A stretch of DNA of 64,000 nt from JAJPKK01 sp963702755 (GCA_963702755.1 CAVPDZ010000008.1:1-64000), one strand, 5' to 3'; positions 1-9,340 are shown, counted from the first letter of the stretch. Numbers and translations: made by a program. Notes: a model not told the origin generated them from the sequence alone.

Positions 1-195
1 GTCATCCACGATGTCGATACCGATCTCAGCTTGCCGTCGTACGATCTGACCGACCGCCTCGGTAAGCCGAGCCTCGTAGCGAGCGCTGTCGACCGGCTTG
101 CCGTCTTGCTTTGCCTCAACCATGGCAAGGAGATCGGCTGGGCGGGGGAGGCTGCCGGCATGGGTCGTGAGGATGCGGTCGGTGCTGCGTTTCAT
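1..195 (-). CDS. cobalamin-independent methionine synthase-like protein, N-terminal part (cut by window edge)
   Basis: The first 65 codons read on the minus strand from ATG at 195 and run off the window. The N-terminus carries RILTTHAGSLPRP, typical of the MetE C-terminal-domain-like family (cobalamin-independent methionine synthase II and related methyltransferases), where the early His and the SLPRP turn lie near the substrate pocket. A ribosome site (GGAAGAGG) sits just upstream. It starts 34 bases after the stop of the Bug receptor on the same strand, so the two are probably cotranscribed. Without the zinc-ligand half of the protein, methionine synthesis cannot be told from degradation of a substrate-linked methyl or thiol group. 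Confidence 0.75.
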   Translation of the reverse strand, partial: MKRSTDRILTTHAGSLPRPADLLAMVEAKQDGKPVDSARYEARLTEAVGQIVRRQAEIGIDIVDD

Positions 196-229
196 CTGCC
201 TCTTCCTGGTTCGATTTCAAATCGGCGTG

Positions 230-1240
230 TCAGTCCGGCGTGATGTTGGCATCCTTGATCACGCGCTGCCAAAGCGCCGCCTCGCTGCGTACGAACGCTG
301 CAGTCTCATCGGGCGTGCCGCCGACCGGCTCACAACCATGATCCCGAAACTTTTCGGTGATGTCCGCTTGCTGCAGCGCTGCCGCGATGTCGCTACTGAG
401 GCGGTCAGCAATAGCATGCGGTGTACGAGGAGGGAGGAAGGCGCCTACCCAGGTCGAGGACACAAAGTCCGGCAGGGTCTCCGTGATGGTCGGCACTTCG
501 GGCAAGCTCGGCAACCGCTTCGGCGTTGCGACCGCGAGCAGCCGCAATTGCCCACCGCGGACAAGCGCGAGAGAAACGCCCACGTTATCGAACATCAGGT
601 CGACGTCGCCAGCTACGAGTTCCTGCAGCCCGGGTGCCGAGCCTCGATAGGGTACAGTCACGAATCTGACCCCGGCTGCCATCTGAAACCATTCGGAGGT
701 GAGGTGCGAGGTGGTGCCCTTGCCTTGGATCGCGACGGTCAGCTTGGTCGATTGAGATCTTGCGTAGGTGATGAGACCAGGAACGTTTGCAACCGGCACC
801 GACGGATTGGCGAGAAGCGCAGTCGGCATCGTGGCAAGGATCGACACCGGGACAAACGCCGCCGGATCGAAGGGCAGCCTGTGGTAGAGGCTCGCGTTGA
901 CAGTCATGGGCGCGGGCGCCGTGACCATCACTGTGTATCCGTCAGCTTCCGCCTTGGAGGCAACTTCGGCTCCGATGTTACCTCCGGCGCCCGGTCGGTT
1001 GTCGATGACGACCGGCACTCCCCATTTCCGTGCGAGCCAATCGCCGACGATACGGGGGAGGACATCGGTTATGCCGCCGGCTGGAAACGGTACGATAACC
1101 TTGATAGGCCGTGATGGATATTCATCCGCCCATGCTTCGGCGGTGAAAACCACTAGCGAAATAACAAGAAACCGCCTGAGCACGCGGGCCCAACCGGACC
1201 GACACAGCCTTCCTCCCGGCATCGGCGCTCTTGAAGTCAT
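230..1240 (-). CDS. Bug-family (TctC-like) tripartite tricarboxylate receptor, periplasmic
   Basis: The 336-residue protein has a basic N-terminus and a hydrophobic stretch ending at AEAWA, a likely signal peptide. The family signature follows: YPSRPIKVIVPFPAGG near residue 43, then NRPGAGGNIGAE and ADGYT. The length is usual for the family. Bug proteins bind small carboxylates in the periplasm and feed TctAB-type transporters. No tctA or tctB is present, so this is one of the many orphan receptors typical of these bacteria. It is followed by the MetE-like gene. The ligand cannot be inferred. The start could also be the Met six codons further in. Confidence 0.9.
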   Translation of the reverse strand: MTSRAPMPGGRLCRSGWARVLRRFLVISLVVFTAEAWADEYPSRPIKVIVPFPAGGITDVLPRIVGDWLARKWGVPVVIDNRPGAGGNIGAEVASKAEADGYTVMVTAPAPMTVNASLYHRLPFDPAAFVPVSILATMPTALLANPSVPVANVPGLITYARSQSTKLTVAIQGKGTTSHLTSEWFQMAAGVRFVTVPYRGSAPGLQELVAGDVDLMFDNVGVSLALVRGGQLRLLAVATPKRLPSLPEVPTITETLPDFVSSTWVGAFLPPRTPHAIADRLSSDIAAALQQADITEKFRDHGCEPVGGTPDETAAFVRSEAALWQRVIKDANITPD

Positions 1241-1398
1241 CGCTTTTGTTTCCTATGATAATAACTGTACACTTGCTGCGCGCGGGCGTCACGGTTCGCG
1301 AGGTTGTCGTGGGGACGGCAACCGATCTTGCGGTGCAGTGTTTTCTCAACTCGGAGGGGGTCGGCATGTCGCAACTTGGGGGGTGAGCAGGTGTATCC

Positions 1399-2230
1399 AT
1401 GTGGTCGAAATTCCTCCCCTTGTTCAGACGTAAGTCTCGCGTTTACTGGCCCCGTCGCTCGCGACTTCTCCGCTTGTCCTATTCGCCGTATCACCGCTCT
1501 CCGCGTCGGCGGGGTTTTTTGGTTCCCAACTACCGTGGGAGCGCATGGTCGGCATCCCGCTTCGGAGTTGCCGCCGTCGTCGTAACGACGTGTACGCTTG
1601 CTGCGGGCGAAGCCCTTTTCGGGTTGGTCGGTGATCCGACGGCGGTCGTCTCGTTCGCGGAGCGATCGGTCGACCTCGTACCTGAAACGTCAGGGTCGAA
1701 CTTTGCCGACGTCTGGCAAGATGAAACTGTCCGGCTTAGGAATTCAGCGCTCGCTCTTGGCGTGGACGTCGCCCGATTGGACCTCGGGCGCCGCATCGCC
1801 GCACGTTAGAAACGATCCCGACGTAGCGCCATTCACGCCGCCAGTTAAGGCGGACATTAAGGCGGACGCCAACGTTGCGCCCAAGCAGAGCAATCCGGCC
1901 ATCGTGCAAGCGAAGCACGAGCCGGTTTTGAAGCCGGTCGACGTAGACAGTGTAAAGACGAGCTTGAAATCCGAGCCGTCGAATCCTGTTGCACTCAAAC
2001 CGGCACCCGCGACGCTCGAGCCGTCTGTCGCTAAAACAGGTAGCGAAGTGCAGGAGCAGCCGGCTTCGGAGGCGAGCGCTGCGGCGGCTTCGACCACAAC
2101 TGCTGCGCCGAGTGAAACGAAACCCGCCCCGCGCAGGGCGGTGAGATCGGCGCGGAGCAATTACGATAGCTACGCTCGCCGCAATCAGGGCTATGCACCT
2201 GCCTCGGTGCCGTTCTTCATGGCCCGATGA
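1399..2230 (+). pseudogene. hypothetical membrane-anchored Pro/Ala-rich protein, apparently frameshifted
   Basis: Two overlapping frames seem to make one protein. The first (1399-1809, 136 codons) has a very basic N-terminus rich in Arg, then a hydrophobic segment (GVAAVVVTTCTLAAGEALFG). The second frame is open to 2230 and, after about 1800, reads as a natural low-complexity tail rich in Lys, Pro, Ala and Ser. It ends in a Tyr/Arg-rich segment and SVPFFMAR. The switch would fall between about 1740 and 1800. No family is recognised. An indel error is as likely as a real mutation, because several clear frameshifts occur elsewhere in this window. The downstream hairpin may serve as terminator on this side too. 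Confidence 0.4.
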
Positions 2231-2234
2231 AAAA

Positions 2235-2261
2235 TGCCCCGCTTATGATTTAAGCGGGGCA
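2235..2261 (-). terminator. intrinsic terminator, stem of 11 bp
   Basis: Perfect 11-bp stem (TGCCCCGCTTA and its complement) with a 5-base loop. Read on the minus strand it is followed by five T residues, so it fits as terminator of the dienelactone hydrolase gene that ends at 2324. It also lies directly after the plus-strand gene ending at 2230. Confidence 0.8.
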
Positions 2262-2323
2262 CCCGTCACAACTTAAAGTCCTGTCTGCCGCTCGCATAAT
2301 GGGCGAGTGGCAGGATCAATTTG

Positions 2324-3206
2324 TCAGGACAACACGCCGTATTTCTTGAACCAGCCGTCCATTCGCTTCCAGGCGTCTTCGGCGGCTTCTTTACGGTAGC
2401 TGCCGCGATAATCGGCGTGGAAGCCATGCGGTGCGCCCGGATAGATCACAAATTCCGCGGTCTTGCCCGCGGCCTTCAGTGTTGACTCCATCTGCTTCAC
2501 CTGGTCGACCGAAATGCCTTGGTCCTCAGCACCATAGAGGCCGAGCACTGGTTCCTTAACCTCTTTCGCCGAGGCGAGGGCGTTAACCGGCATCGCTTCG
2601 CTCGGCGGATCAGCGAGGCTGCCATAGAAAGCGACGCCGGCCTTGAGGCTCGGATTGTGCGTCGAATAGCGCCACACCGTGCGGCCGCCGCGGCAGAAGC
2701 CCATGATGCCGAGCTTGCCGGTGTTGCCGCCCTGCGACTTGGCCCAAGCAACGGTAGCATCGAGATCGGCGAACAACTCGGTATCCGTCTTCTTGTTGAC
2801 GTAGGGGAATAGCGCCGGGATGTCGTTGATCTTGGTAAGGTCACCCATGCGGAAATAATAATCGGGGGCGACGGCAAACGCGCCGAGCTTGGCGAGCCGG
2901 CGAGTCACATCCTTGATGTACTCGTGCAGGCCGAAGATCTCCATGGCCACGAGGATCAACCGGCGGGTTCGCGACTTCGTCCGGGCGCGCGTAATAGACC
3001 GGCATCTCGCCGCCAGCGACGGCCACCTTCGCATCGCCGACCTTGAGGCCCTTGGTGTCGGTGGTGATCGCATCGGCGCGAACCGGGCCCGCAGCGAGCG
3101 TATAGCCGGCGGCGGTTGCTGCCGAAGCCGTCATGAAGCCGCGCCGTGACAGCGGCGCGAACTTGGTCAAGCCATCGAAATCCTGCATCCTGGTTTGGAC
3201 ATTCAT
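2324..3206 (-). pseudogene. dienelactone hydrolase family protein with Tat-like signal, one frameshift
   Basis: ATG at 3206 follows GGGAGG. The N-terminal frame holds SRRGFMTASAATAAGY and an Ala-rich h-region, a likely twin-arginine signal, then reads to DEVANPP. There one extra base near 2955 shifts the frame, and the rest continues as ILVAMEIFGLHEYIKDV to the stop at 2324. The catalytic triad of the family is visible: Cys in GFCRGG, Asp in GAEDQG and His in APHGFH. The family hydrolyses dienelactones or related esters of aromatic degradation, and exported members are known. Joined length is about 293 residues. The shift may be a sequencing indel. Confidence 0.8.
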
Positions 3207-3437
3207 TAGGAACCTCCCTGAGGGGCGCCGTAGGGGTGAGCACAAGAAGCCATTGCGCAGTGTCGCAATGCAGCGCGCGAGCGTTATAGCGCTGAACCGT
3301 ATCGCCAGCATAGGGGCCGGTCTCGTGCGGCGCTCAGACACGTCTTCGACAGAGGCAACGCTGCCCCGCATCGCCTGGTCGGTTCCCTCACCGCCGCGGA
3401 TATGCTCTATGAGGCAAGTCAGTCACAGGAGGATTTG

Positions 3438-3638
3438 ATGCCTGAAGTCGTGTTCTATGCTCTCGGCGGTCGGTCGGTCGAGCAGAAGCGTGCGTTGATC
3501 AAAGACTTCACCGACGCGGTAGTGAAGAACTACAAAGTCGACCCGAGTGCCGTCACGATTACGATCGTAGAATCCGCAAAAGAGGACAAGGCCAAAGGCG
3601 GCGTACTGTTCAGCGACATGGGCGGGCCGAAGACGTAG
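3438..3638 (+). CDS. 4-oxalocrotonate tautomerase family protein
   Basis: A 66-residue protein starting MPEVVF. After removal of Met, Pro becomes the N-terminal catalytic base that defines the tautomerase superfamily. The start at 3438 is set by AGGAGG six bases upstream. The rest (AVTITIVES, GGVLFSD) fits the short one-domain members that work as oligomers. It is transcribed away from the dienelactone hydrolase, and both families act in ring-cleavage pathways, but nothing else links them to one pathway here. The Arg pair of classical 4-OT is not clearly conserved, so the substrate is unknown. Confidence 0.85.
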   Translation: MPEVVFYALGGRSVEQKRALIKDFTDAVVKNYKVDPSAVTITIVESAKEDKAKGGVLFSDMGGPKT

Positions 3639-3891
3639 ATCGTGCCGCATCATCCGTGACGTCTGGGCACTCGGCATCTCGGCAACGTTGGTTTGGATTG
3701 CGCACGCGTCGCGGATGTCGTCCGTCCGCGCCGCGGTGCCAGCAGCAATCGTTGCGCGGAGCAACGCAGGGATTCGAGGAGTGCGGCGCATTACAATTAG
3801 AAATCTTCCAACCTTATCAATACGAATTCACGTTGCAGCCTCCGTCAATTGAGTATTTACCTCGCCGCAAAAGCAAAGGCGGAGCACGCCC

Positions 3892-4701
3892 ATGGTTGCC
3901 TTTTCCGACGCATTTCAATCCGGCCTGATCCTGCTGCGTGAAGGGCTTGAGGCGATGCTTGTCATCGCGGCACTCGCGGCTTTTCTGCATCGCGTCGGTG
4001 CTAACGACAAAGTCAGATCGGTTTATGCGGGAGCATTGCTCGCGATCGTCGCGAGCTTCGGTGCGGCCTGGGTGTTCGAGAAATACTTCGCGGGCGAGCA
4101 CAACGATTTCATGGAAGCCGGCGTGATGGTGATCGCGGCGCTGCTGATGTTCTACATGAGCGGGTGGCTGTTCCTGCGTCAGGATCCAAAGGCCTGGATG
4201 GCGGAGTTGCGCCGCTCCGCCGAAAAGGCGCTCGGGTACGGCACTGCGTTTTGGCTCGGCGCGATCGCGTTCCTTGCCGTATTCCGCGAGGGCGGCGAGA
4301 CGATCCTCATGCTGCACGCGGCCGCGACGCAGGCCGGTGGTTGGAATATGGGCCTCGTCGCCGGACTGGCAGTGGCGACCGTTGCCCTCGCGGTGATCTA
4401 TTACGTGATGCAGAAGTCCGCGGGGCTTTTGCCGCTACGTCCTGTATTTCTCGTGACCTCGGCGTTCCTCTTCATCATGGGGCTTCGTTTCATTGGCGGG
4501 GCCATCCAGGAGCTGCAGGAGCAGACGATCGTGTCCTACACCGATCTGCCGCTCCCTGCCTGGTTTCGCAACGGGATGAATGCGCTTGGCTTCAATCCCA
4601 CCTGGGAAGCGGTGGGACTTCAGCTCGCAATCGCCGTGATCGCGGTCGCGAGCACTCTTGCGCTGCGCATGCGCCAGCCCAAGGCTGTAGCGGCAGAGTG
4701 A
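3892..4701 (+). CDS. FTR1-family high-affinity iron permease
   Basis: A 269-residue integral membrane protein with about seven hydrophobic segments. The two family motifs are visible: REGLEA at residue 17 in the first half and REGGET in the second half. Their Glu residues bind iron during transport. Length and motif spacing fit bacterial FTR1/EfeU proteins of the inner membrane. No EfeO, EfeB, multicopper oxidase or P19 partner is adjacent. The 250 bases upstream are AT-richer than average, but I cannot assign a Fur or Irr site. Confidence 0.92.
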   Translation: MVAFSDAFQSGLILLREGLEAMLVIAALAAFLHRVGANDKVRSVYAGALLAIVASFGAAWVFEKYFAGEHNDFMEAGVMVIAALLMFYMSGWLFLRQDPKAWMAELRRSAEKALGYGTAFWLGAIAFLAVFREGGETILMLHAAATQAGGWNMGLVAGLAVATVALAVIYYVMQKSAGLLPLRPVFLVTSAFLFIMGLRFIGGAIQELQEQTIVSYTDLPLPAWFRNGMNALGFNPTWEAVGLQLAIAVIAVASTLALRMRQPKAVAAE

Positions 4702-4948
4702 AGGGCACGAGGCTAATCCCATTTCCCCACCTTTTTCGTTCATATTCTGTTCACGCGATCTGCGATTTCTCGCAGAGGACAACGGGCGATTTGAGTCTTT
4801 ATTCTCTTGAGCCCTTTCCGCGGAAGGGTTGGGGGCCATCAATCCGCGGTTGCATGCGCGAAATCCACAGCTCGGAATCGCCCGGACCGGGACACCAAAT
4901 TGCCGGAAACGGGTGGTTGAAGGCAGTTGGCGAAGGGTGGGGACTGCT

Positions 4949-5716
4949 ATGGCAAGGGCTGAGCCTTATCGCGGACAAATCCTGTCGAAGATTGTGATGA
5001 CGGTCGTCCCCGGCGTCGTCGCAAGCGCGATTGCCGTCTTCGTGCTCTATTCGGTCCACTCCACGCGCGCTCCGGAGACCGGAGAGCGGGTGACAGGCTT
5101 GGCGCCCGCAGGCGATGATCTGACCGCCGAGGAGCGCCGCGAACTGACGCGCCAAATGCTCAAGGCGCGTCGCGAAAATCAGGAAGAACCGGAGTTGGTA
5201 AAGCCAACTCCCCGCCCGGCAGCCACAGCAGCAGAACCGAAAGCCGAGCCTCGGACTGAGCGGACGGCCAATGCGGCGCCGACGGCAACTGCACTCCCGC
5301 GGCCGCCGCGGGTGAAGCCGGATCAGGCGGCGTCAGCACCGAATGCCGCGAGCGCACCGGCGGCGGCCCCGGGCACTACCAATACGACCTCCGTGCCCCC
5401 CGGCTCGCCAGGGGCAACGGCGCTGCCGCGCGTCGATGTGACCGCTGCGACCCCCAAGGCGGACGGAGCGCCGCTGCCCCGGGCTGACGTGACGGCGCCG
5501 GATGCACCTGAGCAACGGAGCTTTGCCGCCAACGTATTTTCATCGATTTCCGTGTTTGCCGGCACTGCCGCGAATGCAACCGGGAACACCGTCAATTGGG
5601 TGATCGATTTGCCTGGAAAAGCGATTTCTGCGGGCGGCCGGCTGATCAGTGGCGCCCCCGCCGCCCCGCAAGCGGCGCCGGACACCCCGGCGCCGCCGAA
5701 GCGCAATTCGCTTTAA
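4949..5716 (+). CDS. hypothetical membrane-anchored Pro/Ala-rich protein
   Basis: ATG at 4949 gives 255 residues; an upstream in-frame start is possible but would begin in poor coding sequence. One N-terminal transmembrane helix (VPGVVASAIAVFVLYSV, about residues 19-35) is followed by an acidic and basic helix (TAEERRELTRQMLKARR). A long linker rich in Pro, Ala and Thr follows, with the repeated words ALPRVDVTA and PLPRADVTA. The C-terminus is more ordered. It is probably anchored in the inner membrane with a periplasmic tail. No family is recognised. Confidence 0.65.
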   Translation: MARAEPYRGQILSKIVMTVVPGVVASAIAVFVLYSVHSTRAPETGERVTGLAPAGDDLTAEERRELTRQMLKARRENQEEPELVKPTPRPAATAAEPKAEPRTERTANAAPTATALPRPPRVKPDQAASAPNAASAPAAAPGTTNTTSVPPGSPGATALPRVDVTAATPKADGAPLPRADVTAPDAPEQRSFAANVFSSISVFAGTAANATGNTVNWVIDLPGKAISAGGRLISGAPAAPQAAPDTPAPPKRNSL

Positions 5717-5934
5717 AGCGTCCACGGCCGCATGCGCCGCGGCTAGGTGCGACAAAATGTGACGCGTCGTCCGCGCTGACGTAAAAGCGCTGTAAGTACT
5801 GATAGTTATATTCGGAAATCGGACTCTGTTGCGTAACCTGTTGATAGGCTCTTCGGCAGGAACCACAAAGCCGTTGCTGCATTGCAATATATCGGCGATA
5901 ATGTCAGCAATCATGACCTATTGAGTGATCCGCC

Positions 5935-6252
5935 ATGGCGACCAATGCGAAAAAGAAAAGCGACGTTTGGCTAACCAAATTCGGACCGCGCCGCGTTCGG
6001 CACGATCCACCGACGCTTGCGGAAGCGATTGCGGCGGCGCGCGGGCTCACCGATGACCCTCAGCAGCAGGTGGAGATTGCCGCCGCTCTGATGGATTTGC
6101 CCCAGGACCAGGTGCGCACGGAAGTTTTGAAAGCCAAGACGCCCCGCCGGGAAATCAACCAAGTCGCTTTCGTCGGGCGCCCTGGCGCGCCGCGCACGGT
6201 CGTTGTCGAGCGCAAGCCTAGCCGCCGCATTCCGCTTCAAAAAGCTCGGTAA
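5935..6252 (+). CDS. conserved hypothetical protein, 105 aa, basic
   Basis: The 105 residues have a compact, mostly helical look: KKSDVWLTKFGPRR, then PTLAEAIAAARGLTDD, then AALMDLPQDQVR. The C-terminus is basic, with VVVERKPSRR. It is soluble, with no signal or membrane segment, and too basic for most enzymes of this size, so nucleic-acid binding is possible. It lies 59 bases before the DUF4031 gene in the same direction, and the two may form a small operon. No function is known to me. Confidence 0.7.
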   Translation: MATNAKKKSDVWLTKFGPRRVRHDPPTLAEAIAAARGLTDDPQQQVEIAAALMDLPQDQVRTEVLKAKTPRREINQVAFVGRPGAPRTVVVERKPSRRIPLQKAR

Positions 6253-6311
6253 CGGTGATCGGCCGGCGGGCCGGTAGTCGCCGCAGCAGAAGGGCATCAT
6301 GCGAGGGGGCT

Positions 6312-6599
6312 GTGGCGGTCTACGTCGACGATGCGATCTGGCCGTGGCGCGGCCTCAAGTGGTGCCATTTGCTGGCTGACGAAACGGACGAGTTGCATCG
6401 CTTCGCTGCGCGGCTCGGAATCTATCGTTTGTCATATCAGGGGCCGCCGCGCACGCGGGCACCGCACTACGACCTGACAGCTTTCGAGCGCGTACGCGCG
6501 ATGGCGATGGGTGCGAAGCCGTGCAGCCGCGCGGAGATCGTCGCCGTTTTGCGGCAGGTTCGCGAGCAACGCAGTCCGCATCTTCCGCTGGTCGGCTAG
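6312..6599 (+). CDS. DUF4031 domain protein
   Basis: GTG at 6312 follows GAGGGGG and gives 95 residues beginning VAVYVDDAIWPWRG. That segment, with WCHLLADETDELHRFA and RAPHYDLTAFERVRAM, is the DUF4031 signature of short Trp- and His-rich proteins of unknown role. A longer in-frame start at 6255 would add a basic, non-conserved extension and is less likely. The gene ends 4 bases inside the convergent oxidoreductase gene. Conserved Asp and His residues suggest metal or nucleotide binding, but that is inference. Confidence 0.8.
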   Translation: MAVYVDDAIWPWRGLKWCHLLADETDELHRFAARLGIYRLSYQGPPRTRAPHYDLTAFERVRAMAMGAKPCSRAEIVAVLRQVREQRSPHLPLVG

Positions 6600-7576
6600 G
6601 GTATTGTCACCACCACATTGCCCGCCGCCTTGCCCTGTTCGACCGCCTCATGAGCGGCGACAATGTCGTCGAGCGCGAATGTCGCGGCCACGTTGTGGAT
6701 AAGCCGCCGCGACGCAGTCATCTCGGTAATGGCGGAAATTGCGGCGGCACGCTCTGGCGGCGTCAGCTCGTACACGAAGACGAATTTGATCGCGACTGCA
6801 TTCACCAGCAGGAACTGCGAGGGAATTTCCGCCGTCGGCTGACCGGTACCGTAAACCACCACGCGCGCCCGTGGCGCCACGATGCCCGGCAGCAGCTTGG
6901 CGTTGGCGGCGAGGTCCATCTCGATCACGGCGTCGAGTCCGCGCCCACCCAGAATGGCCTGAATACGCTCGGCAACATTCTCGCGCTTGTAGTCGACGAC
7001 GTGATCGGCACCGGCTGCGCGCGCGAGCTTTGCCTTTGCCTCCGAACTGATGGTCGCAATCACCGTCGCGCCGGCAGATTTTGCAAACTGCACCGCGTAG
7101 TGGCCGACGCCTCCGGCACCGCCGGACACCAGAACGGAGGCACCCGGCCCGATCTCCGCGACGGCGACCGCGTGATAAGCAGTCATCGCCGGAATACCGA
7201 AGCACGCACCTTCTTCGAAACTCGCATGATCGGGAAGGCGCACCGCAAGCTCGATCGGCAGCGTCACGTATTGCGCGCAGGTCCCGAACGGCCGCTTCCA
7301 CTGGGCATTCCACGTCCACACTCGCTCACCGACGCGTTGTGGCGACACGCCGCTGCCGACGGCATCAATGACGCCGGCACCGTCGCTGTGGGGAATGATG
7401 CGGGGAAACGCGATCTTGCGGGTGCGGCCTTCGCGCGACTTCACGTCGGACGGGTTCACGCCGGACGTTGCGAGCTTGATGCGGACTTCGCCATGACCCG
7501 GCTGCGGGGTCTCCAACTCGCCGAGCCGCAACACGGTGGCGGCGGATCCGTTCACCTCGTAATAGGCTGCGCGCAT
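6596..7576 (-). CDS. NADPH:quinone oxidoreductase-type medium-chain dehydrogenase
   Basis: A 326-residue protein of the MDR superfamily, zeta-crystallin/quinone reductase branch. The GroES-like N-domain holds SGVNPSDVKSREG. The Rossmann fold follows with GGAGGVGHYAVQFAK near residue 150, the NADPH-binding loop. The Cys/His zinc ligands of alcohol dehydrogenases are absent, as expected for quinone reductases. It probably reduces quinones or enals in the cytosol with NADPH. It is convergent with and overlaps the DUF4031 gene. The gene upstream on the same strand, 16 bases away, encodes a double ABM-domain protein, so cotranscription is likely. Confidence 0.9.
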   Translation of the reverse strand: MRAAYYEVNGSAATVLRLGELETPQPGHGEVRIKLATSGVNPSDVKSREGRTRKIAFPRIIPHSDGAGVIDAVGSGVSPQRVGERVWTWNAQWKRPFGTCAQYVTLPIELAVRLPDHASFEEGACFGIPAMTAYHAVAVAEIGPGASVLVSGGAGGVGHYAVQFAKSAGATVIATISSEAKAKLARAAGADHVVDYKRENVAERIQAILGGRGLDAVIEMDLAANAKLLPGIVAPRARVVVYGTGQPTAEIPSQFLLVNAVAIKFVFVYELTPPERAAAISAITEMTASRRLIHNVAATFALDDIVAAHEAVEQGKAAGNVVVTIP

Positions 7577-7592
7577 CGCCGACGCCCGAGCG

Positions 7593-8285
7593 CTATTCGA
7601 GATTCGTGTAGTGGCGCTCGTCGTAGAGTGCGCCGCTTATCGGCCCGAGCTTCTCGCGGAATTCCTTCGTCCCGGCGGCGACGAGATGCGTGTCGACTGC
7701 GGCAGCGTTCTTCCACACTTCCATGACCGTGAAGTGGTTCGCCCGATTGTTCTGCACCCAAGCCTCGACGCGCTCGATGTTTGGCTCCTTGCGGGTGGCG
7801 TCGGCGAGGCTCTTGAGCATCTCGATGCACTGGTCCTTGAAATTTGGCGCCACGTCGACATGGGTGATCACATAGATCGATCCCTTGGCGCTAGGCGGCG
7901 TCGACGCGGCCACACCGACGGCCGTACTGGGCCGCTCATCGTAGGGCCCGACCCGCAAGCCCGCGAGCTTGTCGCGGAACTGTTTCATCGCATCGCTCTT
8001 GCGATGTGCGTCGGCGGCCGCAAAATCGCTCCAGGCCTCGAGGATGGCAAAATGGTTCTTGCGCTCGATGCGCTCGAGAATTTCATAGCGCTGGTTCCCG
8101 GCCTCCTTGTGGCTCGCCGCAGCGAGCTCCTTGAGGAGGCCGATCGCTTTCGCGGCGGCAGACGGCGCAACTTCGATATATGTCACGGCGTAGGAGGCGC
8201 CGGCCGGCGCCTGCGCGACCGCGGCCGAAGGGACAGCCGCGGCCAGCATCGTGCCGGTGATCATCATCGCAAGGTCAGCCCTCAT
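7593..8285 (-). CDS. secreted protein with two ABM (antibiotic biosynthesis monooxygenase-like) domains
   Basis: ATG at 8285 sits behind GGAGGGAG and opens a signal peptide (AMMITGTMLAAAVPSAAVAQA). Two homologous ferredoxin-like modules follow, about residues 32-115 and 138-225. They share the pattern YVxTHVDVAP and AVTYIEVAPS, a His in NHFAILEAW and NHFTVMEVW, and a closing YDER. ABM domains bind aromatic polyketides or haem and act as cofactor-free monooxygenases or degraders. Tandem modules with export are less usual. The quinone oxidoreductase follows 16 bases on, which suggests shared handling of quinone-like compounds (inference). Confidence 0.8.
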   Translation of the reverse strand: MRADLAMMITGTMLAAAVPSAAVAQAPAGASYAVTYIEVAPSAAAKAIGLLKELAAASHKEAGNQRYEILERIERKNHFAILEAWSDFAAADAHRKSDAMKQFRDKLAGLRVGPYDERPSTAVGVAASTPPSAKGSIYVITHVDVAPNFKDQCIEMLKSLADATRKEPNIERVEAWVQNNRANHFTVMEVWKNAAAVDTHLVAAGTKEFREKLGPISGALYDERHYTNLE

Positions 8286-8440
8286 TGCGTTCTCCCTCCA
8301 GCTCCGCAACCAACGCTTTGCGGTCGCGAACCTATCGTCGGCGGCTGGTACCCGTCAAACCGATCGCGATGTGATCCTGGTGTACGCGCTGTACCAGCGC
8401 CACGGGAGCAGGCGGGCGTTCAATCACTCGCCCAATCGCA

Positions 8441-8632
8441 CTAGGATGAAGTCGCCCACTTCATCAGGCGATCAAACTGAGCTTTGAGATAGTCGAACGT
8501 GGTGTGCTCCAGGGTGTTGACGTTGTCCCAATAGACGAGCGGTTTGCCTGCACCCGCCTCCGTATTGTCGTGCACATACGCGCCGCCGATCACCAGCGCT
8601 ATTCCAATTATCAATCCGAGGATAAAGCGCAT
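8441..8632 (-). CDS. small single-pass membrane protein, 63 aa
   Basis: Starts with a clear transmembrane helix (FILGLIIGIALVIGGAYV, residues 3-20), then a short soluble tail with LVYWDNVNTLEHTTFDYLK. Small proteins of this pattern are common in Bradyrhizobium relatives. The tail is amphipathic and may lie along the membrane. It stands alone between the ABM gene and ndk. Function unknown. Confidence 0.7.
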   Translation of the reverse strand: MRFILGLIIGIALVIGGAYVHDNTEAGAGKPLVYWDNVNTLEHTTFDYLKAQFDRLMKWATSS

Positions 8633-8917
8633 TTCGAATTCTCCCGCTGTTCGTCCCGGCGTCCTCCGGCGAACGGAATGCTACTCCACCACAAATACCC
8701 ACCCGCGATCCGCGGGCGCAATTCATACAGGATCGTGTTCGCGGGGAACATATGCTCGGCGAGGATTTAAACCGTGTAACCCGGCCGGCGACACCCAGCG
8801 GCGTACCATATCGCCGGTATTCACGATCCGTTCGTTGAGCACATCGAAAAGGCATTGCCTTGGGCCATGCCACCGCTATAAGCGCGAACGCTGACAACCG
8901 CAGAGGATGTGACGACG

Positions 8918-9340
8918 ATGGCGCGCGAGCGTACCTTTTCAATCATCAAGCCAGACGCGACCGCACGCAATTTGACGGGTGCCATCAACGCCATGATCGA
9001 GCAGGCCGGCCTGCGGATCATTGCGCAAAGGCGGGTGCGCATAACCCGCGAGCAGGCCGAGACCTTCTACGCAGTCCACCGTGAGAGGCCGTTCTTCGGG
9101 GAACTGGTGACGTTCATGGTGTCCGGCCCCGTCGTGGTACAGGTGCTGGAAGGCGAGAACGCGATTGCCCGCTATCGGGACATCATGGGCGCGACCGATC
9201 CGGCGAAGGCGGTGCCGGGCACCATTCGCAAGGTCCATGCCCGCTCGATTGGAGAGAATTCGGTCCATGGCTCCGACAGCCCGGAGAATGCGGCCGTGGA
9301 AATTGCGCAGTTCTTCGCCGGCAACGATATCGTCGGCTGA
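8918..9340 (+). CDS. ndk: nucleoside diphosphate kinase
   Basis: A 140-residue protein of full family length. ATG at 8918 gives the usual start MARERTFSIIKPDA; the Met three codons earlier is less likely. The active site is visible as NSVHGSD, whose His carries the phosphate, with FFGELVTFM and KVHARSIG around the nucleotide pocket. It transfers gamma-phosphate from ATP to NDPs in the cytosol and balances NTP pools. It stands alone with normal codon use. Confidence 0.97.
   Translation: MARERTFSIIKPDATARNLTGAINAMIEQAGLRIIAQRRVRITREQAETFYAVHRERPFFGELVTFMVSGPVVVQVLEGENAIARYRDIMGATDPAKAVPGTIRKVHARSIGENSVHGSDSPENAAVEIAQFFAGNDIVG

Noticed and set aside
6521..7726. 401-codon open frame on the plus strand
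   Set aside because: Antisense to the quinone oxidoreductase.
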